Shown here piece after piece: positions 38,501 to 53,500 of a DNA stretch of 64,000 nucleotides; within the stretch, counting starts at the first letter, position 1; each line of letters starts with the position of its first letter. The translations under genes were made by a program, and so were the position numbers. The DNA comes from Cylicocyclus nassatus (taxonomy: Eukaryota; Nematoda; Chromadorea; Rhabditida; Strongylidae): assembly GCA_958299035.1 (NCBI GenBank), contig CATQJL010000001.1, forward strand, positions 7,494,284 to 7,558,283, given 5' to 3'. The notes below the pieces were generated by a model that was not told the DNA's origin, searched no databases, and worked only from the letters and a program-made list of their open reading frames with translations.

Positions 38501-41500
38501 TTCAGCTTTATATATAAGATTGAAAATCTACAAAATGAAAAACACAAGTAGGGAATTAGACCGATGTGAATTAATGCAAGTTCTGGTGAAGCTTCTAAAT
38601 TTTAGGAACTCATTTTGAGTTGTTAGAAAGGAATGGCCTCTACAGCAAGCTTGCAAGAGCTCAAGAAGTACAAAATGACGCGACCAGACGAAGAAAGTTT
38701 AGTGACATCGGTGGAAAGCTGGGACGGTATTTTTTTGAAAATTACATAGTCATGTCAGTCAGTACTTTTTTTTTAAACCATTTAGAGATTCTTCTCTTAC
38801 ACGACGAGAGAGAAGAGCAATCAGGCTCTCACGTCTTTCTTTCGACTCGCTCTCTGTACCTCAGACAATAATTAAACCAGAAAAGGAAGAGGAGGTAGGG
38901 ATGCGAATATGAGTAAGTACTAGGTGTCAAAAGTAGTGAAAACTTTTCCCTCTCCAACTCAACCTTGAAGCAAACAGGGTATAGAGTAATGACAAGCTTT
39001 GCACTGTGCCAACGCCCCTTTCTTTCTCTTTTCAGCAGTCATATCTACAGAATACTCGCCTCGTAATTTTCAAAAAGACTCAAGATTTTTCCTTGTGTAA
39101 CTCCACCTAACATTCCAGAGTTTTGAGAAAAGTTTTATCGCTCAAGAACAATGCAAATCGTCGACTTTCAGCCCTGACACTGCCCTCATTTGCGAGTTTT
39201 TATCTAAGTTTTCAAAAATTACGCTTTCGGGGTTTTGCAAAATATTCCTTCCGGAAGTTTTTGATGTATGAGAAAACACGTACAATGAAAATGCATTTCT
39301 GGGTAGGTTTCCAAACTCTAAAAACTTGCATAAGGTCGTTCCAAAAGTAATGTCGCTTTTTTCGAACGCATAGGGCTCTGCAGGATCGCGAGAGTCGATG
39401 AGTTTGCGGCCATTGTGCACACAGGATGCTTCAGGGCCTCAAACACTCAAACAATCCTGTGCTTTTCGGGTTTTTTCCTTTTGGACGTTTTGCTACCAAA
39501 TGTAAGCTTCCAATTATTTGAGGCGACTCCGAAAAGCACAGGATTGTTTGAGTGTTTGAGGTCTTGAAGCATCCTGCGTGCGCAATGGCCGCAAACTCAC
39601 CGACCTTGCGATCCTGCAGGCTCCTATACCGAAAGTGATGTCGCTTTGTTCAAACGTACGCCACATCTCGTGGAACAAAGATGTATAAGAGATTTTGCTA
39701 ACATTTGATGCAGCACTTCATTCGCTTTCTAGTGGTTGTATGGTCACTGCACAAAATTTAATAACCTCTCGAAAAATTTTCAAAATCTGCGACCCATGCT
39801 TTTTGAGATGGCCAAGTGTGATTTTTCCGAGTCTTTATAACAACACTCGGAAGGAATCCAAACAGTAGATGGATAGAGCAAACTCTACAGGAAACAGCAC
39901 AACTTTTTCCTACTTTTTACAGTTCGTCATAATTTTCGTATCGATTTTTTGATGGAACTACCGAATTTTAGCAGGCTCGTCACAGACACAAATGCATCAA
40001 ACACCAATAAATCTTCGGATTTTGAAACTTACAAAGATGGATTATGGTTTACACTAATTTTACAAACCAAATGAGCATTAACCACTTCACATTAGCAACT
40101 TTCGAAAATTGCGGGCTTGCCGGTTATTGTTCTGTGAGGTTTGAGTTGACCAAATATGGAATTTGACAGCACTGAAAGATTGATTCTACAAACTCTAAGA
40201 AGCAAACCAAGAAAAAGAAAAAAATTGTTTCATATCCTATATGGTTTGCTCTATTTATCTGTTATTTGCACACCTTTGGGGAATCAGTACAAAAACATGG
40301 AAAAATATAAAAAAATAATATATAAAAAAAGCGGAACTTGACCATGACAAAAAGCATGAGTCGCAGTTCTTGGTAATTTTTCTAGAGCTCATCAAATTTT
40401 ATTCAAAGAAATTACAACCATCAGAAAGAGGACGACGACGAAATGTGGCGTTCATCTGGAAAAGCGACATTACTTCCGAAACGAACTAATATTTTTTCTA
40501 TCCGGATGTGGTTTTGCATGATACCTTGAATAAATTTTCGGCGAAATTTTCACTGGTTTTGCTGGACTCAGTTTTTGAATGCGTATTATTAGCTTAAAAT
40601 CGCATTTTATTTCACGCCCACATCTGTCTAAACAATGTAGCCTTTGGCCATCTCATCGCTGGCAACTCGAAATTTTTTGAAGTGGCAACTTATCAGTCTT
40701 GATATTTTGAGGAAAATGATAGCAAAGGAGGCTTGCTGAGAGTATATGCATCAAGTCTTCGGTCGCTACCTGTATTTTGGATCTCGCTGATTACCGGAAT
40801 TCTAAGAGGAATGGAAATGCCGCTTAGTTCGTACTTTTACGGTTTTGCTTACACAGCCTTGGATAAATCGAAGGTAAGGAGGCCGTTCTTTTGGATTGAT
40901 TGTAAAACTCGATTGTATATCTAGGATGCATATGGTACAGATATGTGGATTGCCGCCTCTGTATTCATTGCCCTTGGAGTGTATTCTTTGATTTTTCTAA
41001 GCGCCTCTGTAAGAAAACTCCTAATACCGTGTTACAAAAAGAACTTGCACCATTTAAGGTAGCTTTTGGAGGATGGACAGGAGAAGTGGTTACAACAGAT
41101 ATGTGCGTTGCGGTAATAAGAAGCCTTTTGAGTCAAGATGCAGATTTTTTCGATGTACCAGAAAGGAGCAACGCTGCTTGTGTCGCTGAACTTACATCTA
41201 AAGCTGTAGATGTTCAAGCCGTAAGCGAAAGAACTCACTAATGAAATAATCAAAAAATTAGTCGTGCGAATTTACCTAGATCCGCCCGCGAGCCCAACAA
41301 AGGCTGCATAGATGAAATACTTTCCGAGAAGGAGGTGCACAGCTTGAAGTAAAGCTTCGAGCTGGGAGCTCAAGGATATTGAAACTTATGCCGCCTATCC
41401 ATTTTAAAGTGTTTATACTGGAATGGAATATAAGTCTCATACCAAAAGATGTTTGAGGCGCAATGTGTCATATTTTTGGTACAAGGTCCCGATGAAATTC

Positions 41501-44500
41501 GATAGAGCAAAGCAGGTTTAACGGATGATTTTCGAAGATTTGTACCAATTTTCCACACGAAATTTGAGGACGAAAACTAAAAATATCCAAAGCACCAAAA
41601 AACGAGAAAGATCGGAACTCATTGTCAATTAAAAATTCTACGAAAATTCTATCATGCACAAGCCCCACATGTGATGGAACAAAGATTTCTGAAAGATCTT
41701 GGTAGCGATCGATGTAGCATTTCATCCTCTTTCTAATTTTCGTACAGGGCTTGTCAATTGCTTTGTCGGGTGCACCAGCATCTCCACTGCCGCGCTACCG
41801 TTTCGACTGGACTCTGCACCTCTTTCGCGATATGCTCAGTGATCGCTTTCCCACCACGAGTGTGGGCATACCTTCGATAGTCAAGAGGCCTAGAAAGTGA
41901 TAGTTGTTTGAGTTCTTGCCCCCTATAAAAAGTGAAGGTTGTTTTAGAAAAAATAGATGGAAATTTAGAGATCTGAATTGAACCAGAAAACTTGAAAAAT
42001 TCATATAAAGCAGAAGCTAACACATCACCTAATTTGAAACCTTATCTTGGTGGTTTCCTACGCACATTTTTGTCTTCAGAATTGCCGGTTAAATTGGGTG
42101 GCAACAGGAACAAAGTTCTTTTCTAATTGAAAAAAAGCGTTAGCTGTGGCTGTAGTTGGGAGACCGAAAGAAGGCAAACTTGTCAACAACTAAACTGAAC
42201 ATGTTAAACATGTCTGAAAAGTTATGCTGCACATCGACGCCAATCTGATTTTTGACGCGTCCTTTAAATTTTCACCCCCGCTTGGTCGTTTCGTAACCTG
42301 CGACGTTATCTGGATTCTTCCGCTCATCGTTCTGAGCAAGTAACGTCCAAGCTGGAGAAAATTCGTTGCAAAAGCATTGAAAAAGAACAAGGTAAAAAAC
42401 GCACTTTTTGGTAATTTTCACAAAAAAACCGGCATAAGCAAAGAAGTAAGCTCGGCGACGTTGTCTACATTATAGACAGAAACAAGACTTATCGAATACA
42501 CAAAAAAACCGAGTGAAAAGAGTTGAACTGAAGAAAAAACAAGAGGTTTTCGAAAACTCCGTTTTTCCTATATTTCTCGTTTAAATCATAAAAAGGAGTC
42601 TTGCGACGTTGTCAGCGTGAAAATAGAGATCAAGAGCTTTAATATGATATATAGATTGTCGAAATTGGGCTCCCAAAAACGAAGAAAAGGGTACCAGAGC
42701 CAAATGCCCCGCGCCCCGCTTATGGGGTAGCGAGGTAGCGCGCAAGTCGCGGAGACGCAGACGAGCAGCGGAGACAGACCAGAGCCGGCGGGGCATTTGG
42801 CTCTGGTCATTGATCTCCGCGGGATCATAACGAAACCCTGTAACATTATATATCGCTGTGATCCTCATGAGACGTCCAGGAGCACTGACAACGTCGCGGT
42901 CTTGAAAATCACTCCATAACGAGATAGACCAGCATTTAAGTAGCGACTCTCTGCGCAAGATTTGAGCGCAGTTTCTCGTTTCTATTGAACTCCAGCGGCT
43001 TTCATGAACTTCCAACGCTCAATCGAAGTCTAGAGAAAGATTAATTGAGAAATTTTGTTCCAGTTCCTCATTGAATTTTTAATAAAAGTCTTTTTGGTAA
43101 AAGGGCCATAAAAACGTAATCCTTCGGTTTTTTGAGCTTCTTTCGGATGTCACTACTATATTTACCTCGTTCACATCTCTCCCTCTATGGATATGTCATT
43201 AGTTATGCCATGATATCCGGGGCTTCGCCCCGGATGACTTCCCTCTAGGTGAAGGTTGTGTTCTATCATGACGCTCAAAGTGAAGGTCACCAGAGTACGT
43301 GGCTCTATGTATCGAAGGTATGAGTGTGGGATAGGCGGAGTTTCAATCGATTGGAGATGATTAGGGAGCATGCTCGTGGAAGAGGTGCAGAGTCCCGCGC
43401 GAGAGTGGAGATGCTTGTGACACCCGACACTGCAATTGATAAGCCCTGTTGTTCATTGCAGCACAATAAATGAGCTCCTAGAAAATTCAATCTGCGACCT
43501 ACGCTTTTTGCGATGCTCAAGTTTCATAGTTTTCTAAACTTTTATATCACTCTTCCAAAAGAGTCCAAGTAAAGATGAATAAATCAAAACCTACATTTGA
43601 AACAATTTTCTTTCCTTTCCAATTTTCTCTTCTTACCAGAATTGATGCTACCAATCCATACTTGGTCAACTCAAACCTCCGTAGAACATCGAATGTCGAG
43701 CAGTTCAGGCGTCTATGTTCAGCTTCTTCTCGTCTTTTCCGATGGGTGTTTTTTGTTTCCGCTTCGTGGAGTCTTCGGAGGTAAAATCATCGTAATGCGT
43801 GTTTTCGAACGCGCTCCAGCGCGGAAACGAAATTAGATATGTTGATTTTGTCAACGTTTCAGAAGTTATGGCGAGAACTGGAAAGGAACAAAAAGCTCTG
43901 CTATTACCCTTAGAGTTTGCTCTATCCACGCATTAATTGGACTCCTTCGAAGTGTTGATATAAATTAGGAAAATTGTGAAAATTGAACAGTTCAAAAAGC
44001 GTGAGTCGCAGATTTTGGTAAGATTTTTTCAGAGCTCATTTATTGTGCTGCAATGAGTTTATGACGATTGGAAAGAGGATGCTATGCTGCATCGGATGCT
44101 TTCAAAATCTCAAAATCTTTACTTCGTCAAATGTGGCGCACCTTTGAAAAAAGCGAAATTACTTTCGGAATGACCTAATACATCAGATATGCGTATGAAC
44201 AGTTGCCATATTTTTCCTTTAGTGCAAAGGTGAATTTTTAGCATCACAGCAGCTGGTTTCCAAGAAGCAAAATTGGCATGAAAACCCGATTAACAGGAGC
44301 TAATTGACATATTGACATATTTCTCGTGTACTAGTAGTTCTATAACGGAAGGAAAGTACGCTTGTAGTTGTTAAGGTCGCTTGTATATGTGCGGGCGCAG
44401 CGGCATCGCTTTAGAAAGAGCATTCTACTGCTGCTAACTGTATGTATGAGTGGTGCGAAAATATACTTCGCTGAGTTTTTTTGGGGCAGTATCTTTTTGG

Positions 44501-47500
44501 TTTTGGCTTCAAACTTCGCGACATAAGAAAATAGTGCAGGTCTTCAAAAATTATCTTGTAGAGCTTGCTGTGCTCCTCAAATTCCCCGGAATCTATTGGA
44601 ATATAGGACAACCAGTGCATCACCTCCGCTTCGCAGAGGTTCGCACTGGCTCCCTATCCGTATGCCTTTCTCATGTTGCAGAATGGCTTTGAAACTTACC
44701 ACGCAATGCTGAGCATCACAAATGAATCGTAAACAGCTGTTCATTCTTGAAGCATCTCCATGTAAGATCGGTAACTTTGAGAAAAACAGCTTTGTTGCAA
44801 GGAAACAAATGCGAATTTGAATGGATCACAGAATTTGTTTTAGTTTGATAATCGTCATAAGGATAAAAGTCACTTTGGCTACATTTCAGTGCAGAAATCT
44901 TTTCAGTTTATTTAAATAAAACCTTGCCAAATCATCTATCTACGCGTTCATCACTTTTTGGCGCTGTTTTCGCAAAAAAAACAAACCTTTTGAGCACTTT
45001 TTGGCGCTGTTTTCGCAAAAAACAAACTTTTTGAGCACTTTTTGGGCTAGAATTCATGGCGCGCAGAGCTACTTGTCAGGCAACATAACTTTGCAAAAAG
45101 TCAAATTAGCGACCCAAGAGGCGCGCCAAGAGGCGCGTGGCACCGTTTGACGCGCAAATTTTGAGGGGCCCGCTTACCGAACCGGCTCGTCCTTGTGCTT
45201 GGTGGGCCTACACGCTGGCACGTATTTTATGCAAAATTGTAGCCCGATAGCTTAGTTGCAGCTTTCCTCTATGAATTTCGTGACTCACAGATTTTCACAC
45301 AGACACAACACAAAAGAACAGACGGCCTTAGCCCGTTATTATAGTAAAACTAGCTGGCTTACCCGGCTCCGCCGTATCCGGACCAAACTTGGCACACATA
45401 CACTTCGGGCCCCGGCGGGTGTCACAGTCCACTTTTCGTTATCGATCGATGTCGATTTTACCGATTTTTATCCATTTTTTTGCAGAGTTCACCTACAGGG
45501 CTAGGAGTTGGCACAGGGGGGAAGTGAGCATGGGGATTCCGAATACAATATTAGTTTTCAGAATTATCGATTACTTTTATTGATTTTATCGATTTTTTGT
45601 AAATTTTGACATGCGAGGCTGGGATTTTGCACAGGGGGGTAATCGAGCATGCTGATTACGAACACAATATTAGTTTTCAGGATCGTCCATTACTTTTATC
45701 GATTTTATCGATTTTTTTTGTAAAGTTTGACCTGCGGGGCTGGGAGTTTGCACAGGGGGTAATCGAGCATGCAGATTACGAATACAATATTAGTTTTCAA
45801 GATCGTCCATTACTTTTATCGATTTTATCGATTTTTTGAAAATTTGAGCTAGGGGGCTGGAATTTGGCACAGGGGTGTAATCGAGCATGCTGATCACCCC
45901 CCTTGGGGATGATCAGCATGCTCGATTACCCCCCTGTGCCAACTCCCAGCCCCCTAGCTCAAACTTTGCAAAAAAATCGATAAAATCGACAAAAGTAATC
46001 GACAATCCCGAAAACCAATATTGTATTCGGAATCCCCATGCTCGATTACCCCCCTGTGCGAACTCCCAGCCCCGTAGCTCAAACTTTGCAAAAAAATCGA
46101 TAAAATCGATAAAAGTAATCGATAATCCTGAAAACCAATATTGTGTTCGGAATCCCCATGCTCGATTACCCCCCTGTGCCAACTCCCAGCCCCGTAGCTC
46201 AAACTTTGCAAAAAAATCGATAAAATCGATAAAAGTAATCGATAATCCTGAAAACCAATATTGTGTTCGGAATCCCCATGCTCGATTATCCCCCTGTGCC
46301 AACTCCCAGCCCCGTAGGTGAACTCAGCAAAAAAATCGATAAAAATCGATAAAATTCGATCGATGACGAAAAGTAGCCTATGACACCCGCCGGGGCCCGT
46401 AGTGTATGTGTGCCAAGTTTGGTCCGGATCGGTTCAGAAATGGAATTTTCTATTCGGAACATACGTACATACATACATACATACATACAGACATACATAC
46501 AGACAGACATACAAACAGACATTCAGCTTTATATACAGGGTGTCCCAAAAAAATGTGCCTACTGTTTGATTGTGAATAACTCTCTTGTAATGAAGTGTTT
46601 CGAAATGCTTTAGGTACCTTTTTGTAGAGCGAGGTTGAACTTAGATTTACAGTATGAAGCGAATCATCGACCGCTCTTCATCACCGTAGGATTACGGTAA
46701 GAATTTTTAGCATATGGAGCCAATAGGAAATATACCATCTAACAAAATTTTTTTCAAAAAATCCGAAAAATCGTGTACTAGGGTTCTCGAACATGCTGAT
46801 TCCACTACACAACTTTTTACGAGCGTTTTCAGCTTTTTTGACGGTGTAATTACATTTCGGACAAATGCTGGGAATTGAATTATTACGATTTACCGGGGAT
46901 AACTTAGGAAAGAAGCCTTACAGTAAAATGCGAATTTCAAATTCGAAATCAGCGGCTCCCATTATCGTAGTGTAAGAGTTTTTGGCTTGTTTGGTTTCGT
47001 TCCGAGGCGAGTATAGCCTCCAAAGGCCTAAAATCCTTGTCGAAGTTCCTACAGTAATCCTACAGTAACGAAGAGTGATAGATGATTCGCTACATATGTA
47101 TACCTAAGTTTAACCTCGCTCTACAGAATGGTACCTAAAGCTTCCCGAAACACTTCATTACAAGAAAGTTATTAACAATCAAACAGTAGGCACATTTTTT
47201 TGGGACACCCTGTATAAGATAACTTCGCGGTTCCGACCTGTTTTGGTGCAAGACTTAAGTTTCGACCTTACTATTAGACCATCCAAAAGTTCTTACGTAT
47301 TTCCGGCAATAAAACAGGTGTAATAAAGATCCGACAACTTAATATCATTTGACGCAGCTTTTCCTCTTTTTCTTGCAACTTCATTGGTTGCTCTTGTGGT
47401 TAGTCGAATGACCGCCGAAATTTCGATCCATTGATTTTTACCATTTTCAACTTCACCATTTTGACCTTTGGGAGAAGGGGGGAGGGAGGCTTTGGTCGGA

Positions 47501-50500
47501 TGGGAAATGATCGACCATACACTCCAAATTATGGTTCTTAACAACACTGATAGCTCTTCTTCAAAACTTTTGTTTCAGGCTTTAAAAGAGCCTTGTTATC
47601 AGTTAGATAGAGTAAAGTTTTTGGCATCTATGGCTGGCATAATTTTAGAATTTTTTTTGGTTGCATCAAAATCTGGTCATCTCACACCTCTCAAAACATC
47701 AAATGGCGAGCAACTTGAGCGTTATTCGACGCAGCATTTTCTCCTCTTTCTAACAAGTGTTTTTGTTTCCGATTCGTGGAGTCTTCGAGAATGCAACCAT
47801 CATATTTCGTAATTTTAAGCGTTCAAGACACATATGGATTACTGAAGTTTTGCGTTCGAATAATTGAACGTTCTCTTGCTTTGTAAAATTATAATTGACT
47901 CATAGTCCACTTTTGCAAACTTAACGAACTGCGGCGTTACAACAACCACGCAAGACGAGCGCAGAACAGATTACCAATGCTTCTTTTATGTTGTTAGTCT
48001 TTTACCTTCTTCAGCATAAGTCTTTTTGTCCCCTAAAGTCTCCTAAAGCTCTAATTTTACAATTTCAACAGAACTTTATAAGTGAGCAAAACTGATATGG
48101 GAATAGTCCGTAAACCTCACAAAAGATGAGGAGAAACTGTGTGCTGCGACTCATGCTGGCGGAGTACTCCCCGTGCGGTCGCTCGCAGCCTGTCGGGCGC
48201 GACGTTTTCTATTTGGCACCCAAAGTAACGAAACTCACCCAACATTTCCCCATCTTCATTTTACGAGTTTATACTGTAAGTCCAAAAACGACACAAACTT
48301 TCGGTCTGACTAGGGAAGGATACTTGGTCGAAGTGGCGTTTTTATATGAGATGTACACTATCTATTCAGTATCTGCAAGGCGCTTTTAGGGGAATACTGA
48401 ATTTTTTGAATTTAGAATTCAATGATTTGGCTAAGATAGAAGTAGGTGTTGAGGTCTTTCCGACGCTTAAAATGAGTAGAGTAACGACTAACAAGAGTTT
48501 ATTAGATCGAAAGTCTTTATACCATGAAACATCTTGGTAGTAATCATGGTCTCATTTGTGCTCACGAACCAGGGTTCTGAATGATTTTATTGTAGCGGCG
48601 GTTTAAATTTTTGCATAAAAAAATTTCCATAACTCCCCTCCCAGAAGCGGTTTGCAGATATGAAAAGCAGATTTGAACTCAGCATTCCATGCTCCATAAA
48701 ACATTATCTATTTCGTATGGAAACGCCACTTCGACTAAGTATCCATCCCTTGTGAGTTAACATATTTTTAGTGAGGCATGGTGAAAACATTGATGGATGT
48801 ATAGGTAGCATTAAATCAAGATTTCCGGAGCTTTAAAATGCCTTTGTTAATTGTCCTTCCTCCCCAGTAATGAATGCATGCATGCAGATCAAAGAACAAG
48901 CAGATAGTGACGTGAACGCCGAAGATCTGCAATGTACGGCTTCTCTAATCTAGTTTATTTGCTTTGACATCTGTGTGACATGGGTACTTTACGTCATCTG
49001 GACCCATTCTTTAAATGGGTCCTTGTAATGCACGCGACAAACGTAGAACAATTTTTTCGTACATTCCAGAGATGACATGTTGATTTTTTGGCAAGTGGCA
49101 AATGACAGTTCTTCATGGAAAGTTGGGACTAAATATGATACAAGGAACAAAGCGATGTCCTCTTTCGAAAAAATGGGTCGAAGAGCGCAAACAGTAGTCG
49201 CATAAGTCAATGATAAGCGCAATATTGACTTGAAATCTTAATGTTACCCTAATTGCTCACAACTCTCTTTCATAACAATAAGTTTGACTAGCTCTGCTCT
49301 ACGACTTCAAGCTTCAATCGTTTGGTGCTTGAGATGTAGACTACCCTTGTTGTGCTCATGTTCTTTTGTGCATCACATCAGTGTATGTGGATTGATGATA
49401 AAGGTGGATTCAGCAATGTATTTTCAAAAGTGTTATTTGCTTTGGCTAAGATTAAGAGCATTCTTTATAGTGTCTGGATTATCGCTTTATGCTCATGTTG
49501 AACAATCTCGTTGCACTCATAGCCTCTGTGATACTCACTTTTGTGGCTTGTTGGCCCAGTGGGATTGCAAATCTTGTAATGATTGTGGTATTCACTATCG
49601 CATTGTGGGTTGCCGCCAATATTGTGTCAACAAATATAGCAAGGAAATCGGAATTAGACAAGAGCATAGAGGTGAGCTCCGTACCGAAGGTTATTCCAAC
49701 AAACAAATTTATTTCAGCTTTCTATTGAAGTTTTTGAACATGCGCAAACGATCCAGTTACTGTGTGCAGAAGATTATTTTGTAAGGAAATTTGAAAACTG
49801 TCAAAACGCCGTGAAAAAGCAAGAAAAGCGGGTATTTTTGCTACACGCTCCCTTTCCCTTACTTCAAGAACTGTTCAGACAGCCACATTCAAAGCGCTAC
49901 AATTTGCCCTTACTCAAAGCTTTGTGTACTTCTTATGCGTGACTACCTATGGATTCGCTGCATTTATGATATATTTAGGACATATTAAAGCTGTGAATGC
50001 CGTGGTGTATGTGAAGTTTGGATTTAGAGATGATAAGTGAAGCGAGGTAGTCTAGGGCTACGGCGAGTGCAACTTCGGCAGGCTGGGCTGTTATAATGGC
50101 ATCTGAAGCATTTGGAGATTTTGCGCGATCGCATGTTGCGGCAAAAGCTCTATACTCACTTGGCGATTGCTACAAGATGGATGATGAAGATTCAAAGCAG
50201 GCATGTGTTATCACTTATTTATTTATTTATTTATTTATTTTACTTGTTTATTCATCCTATCAGCAACAATCAATTGAATAAGTCTGCACAGAAATACAGG
50301 GTGTCCCAAAAAATGTTAACACTTTTGGTCGTTAATAACTTCCTTGCTTTCAGGTCTTTCGCCAAGCTTGAGACACCATTCTGTAGAGCGAGGTTCAACT
50401 TATAGATTTATAGTATGGAGCGAATCACCGCTCGCTCTTCGTTACTGTAGGATTACGAAGAAATTTAACAGGGATTTTAGGCCATTTTCTGTCTAGAAAC

Positions 50501-53500
50501 AGAGCCAAACAAGCCAAGATTTCTTGTACTATGGTAATGGGCCGCTGATTTCGAATATGAAATTCCTGTTCTACTATGATGCTTCTTTTCAAAGTTGCCC
50601 TAGGTAAACTGTACTCACTTCCCAGCATGTGTCAAAAATGTGGTTACACCGTCAAAAAAGCTGAAAACACTCGTAGAAAGTTCTGTAGTGGAATCAGAGC
50701 GCGAAAACCCTAGTACACCATTTTTCGGATTTTTTTGAAAAAGTTTTTTATCAGAAGGTATATTTCACAACGTTCCATATGCTGGAATTTCTTACCGGAA
50801 TCTTACAGAAACGAAGAGCGAACGGTGATTCGCTTTACACTATAAATCTAAGAACCCACTCTACAGAATGGTGCCTCAAGCTCGACGAAAGACATGAAAG
50901 CAAAGGAGTTATTAACTACCAAATAGTGTTAACATTTTTTGGGACACCCTGCATTAAGAGGAAGTGTACGGTTGGTGATCAGTGTGTGTGCGGTGTGTGG
51001 ACTGTGATTGATTGACTGCAAGCGGGACTTACGCACAGCGAGTACACCTCAAACTTGGGTAATTAAAGTAATTAAACCTTTATTGTAATACTATCAATAC
51101 TACATAAGCGACTACGAATTGCGGATAATAATGAATAATATACTAATATAATGCCAATAATGCGACTACATAGGGTTAGACAAAAGTTAACATTTTATCA
51201 GTGCTGTGTTGCTGTGATTATTCTGTGACCCTTTGATATTCTGTGACCTTGTGATTGTTCTGTGCGTCAGTAGAAAAGCGAGCTATAGAACTCAGGCAAC
51301 TACAGGGTGTTTGAAAAGTTCGTTCCCAAAGTACTTCCCATTCGAATTTTGACGCGCTTTTTGTTTTATTGTGCTCATGACAGACCTAAATACCATAATT
51401 TCAGTGAAATCAAGTTTCTTTGCGGTTTCTTTAAAATTTTATTAGATTGAAACACATCAGTATAGCTTTCCAAACCTCTTTCTTTGGAACTCTTGTTACA
51501 AAAAAGGAAGCATAATCACAAAAAACTTGGTATACCTACTGAAAGCTTTTTCTTTAAGGTTTCTTAAGTGTGCTTTTACTTTCGCAGAAGTAAGTTCGTT
51601 TTGAAATATCGTGCCTTTGAAAGGCAAGAGATCCACTTTCAGGATTTTTTCGTCAAAAAGTCCAGCACCGAAATTTTTATACTTTATCTTCATAACCTTT
51701 GCAAGCATGCAAAATTTTTGAAAACAAGTATAACGAAGGTCAGAGACTTGCGCTACAAGTATATATTGAAACAAAACTTCCAAAATTTTTTCAAACTGAA
51801 AAAATTTCAACGCAAACGGGTGCCGCAACTGCCTGCTGTGATTCAGCGCATAGAAAAATCTTCGTTAGCAAGCTACTGAAAAACTTTTGTTATATAAAAA
51901 AAGTGTAAATCTAGGACTGTTTGTAGCAAAAAATCAAAAGCTGTTTTCCTTTTCCGGCGTTGAAAAAAAAGAACAAATCAGATAACGCACTCTCCAAGGA
52001 AGCTGAAAAAATTGTTTACTTCCAAATTTTTTGGGGTATCTTGAGGCAAAAAATATTTCTCTTTGTTGATTCAGTGGTTTCTAGATTTGGCGAACACAAA
52101 TAGCAAAAATTGAGTCAACGTTCGCAGTTAAAGTGCTTAAGGACACGAACTTTTCAAACACCCTGTAAATGGCTAACATGATGCCCAGCTTATATATAGT
52201 CGTCCTCACCCCACTAGTCGGTCGGTGGTCGAGTTTGAATTCGAACTGGAGCAGGCCGTCCGCGGCAGAGCGCGGCAGACCGCTCTCAGCCAACCGCTTG
52301 CACGAGCTTTTTTCTTATTAACTTCGTGTTTCTTTGATATCCCTCATATCGCAGCAATGTTTCTAATCAGATTTCCAGATTTCGTACCAATAACTCTTTG
52401 AAACAAACACATTTTGAGAGAATTTCAGCCCTAAAATAGTTTAGAGTATACATTTTAACGAAATACTGTGACACAGTTCATCAAATCACATTTGTGTATA
52501 TGTCACTTACCGCGAAAGAGATTTCTCACCCAAAAATCTCCAATCGCATCTCTTCCCGGGTTACCTGGAAAAAATGTAAAACAAATGAGCACAACTGCAC
52601 AAAACAATAGTTAGCGGTACCAGATTTTAGAATCTGATTAAGAACATTGCCGCAATACGAGAGATAGCAATGAAACACGAAGAAAATAAGAAAAAAGCTA
52701 TGTGCAAATGGTTGGTTGAGGGGTGATCTGCCGCGCTCTGCCGCGGCCGCCCTGCTCCAGTTCGAATTCAAATTCGACCACCGACCGACTAGTGGGGTGA
52801 GGACGACTATATACGATGAGACATAAACAAACGCCTAGGAATCTACTGATAAGCTAACTGATAACAAATGTATAAACACAAGCCGTGGGAAACGCAGCTG
52901 ATCGGCCGCGCTAGGCACTGTTCTTTGAGCGCGGCAAAAGCATACGAATGCGAATAATTCGTATACTCCGGTCTCAGCTTCGAAAAGAGCGACCAGTGAT
53001 GGTGATGGTCGTTCGTCGCTCCTTGTTCGCTGTTTTTGCAGTAGAAGCAGCAACTCCGTCTGATGCATCCGTAGATATGTCGTTCAAGGCAACGATGACA
53101 TCTGTGTTCGTTATCCAGTAGAGCCACTCGGTCCCTGATGGCCGTCACCCGAGGACAGCCGTCTGAGTAGTGACTTCCATACTGCTTGCAGAACACGCAC
53201 ATCGGGAGCCCACTTCCGTTGCCCTTGTCGCCTCGTCTTTCGGGGCACGACAACAACTGTATCTGATGCTGAAGTCTTTCCCGTTCCTGTGTGTACTCTT
53301 CGATGAGCTCGTCGAGTTTCTGCGTATCCGCGCGAGTTGTCGCTTCCGGGATTGGTCGTTTTCTTTTTGGAACCTCTCTTTGTTCTGGTGCCTCTTCCTG
53401 TTCATCCGTGTCATCCTCGCGAGCTTTGTTCTTGGAAGCGCGTGTGGAACGTTTACGAGCTGTGTGGGTGGGCTGATTCCTTGCGTCACTGCTGCTATCC

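Larger units (their letters stand above)
51013..52965 (-). repeat. 3' LTR of the BEL-like element, interrupted twice
   Basis: LTR pieces 51013-51302, 52166-52198 and 52808-52965 are continuous in the other LTR. The gaps are the two MITEs listed separately. Confidence 0.85.

Noticed and set aside
50090..50281. Separate small protein starting MASEAFGDF
   Set aside because: It is the middle of pgp exon 23 read on into the intron.
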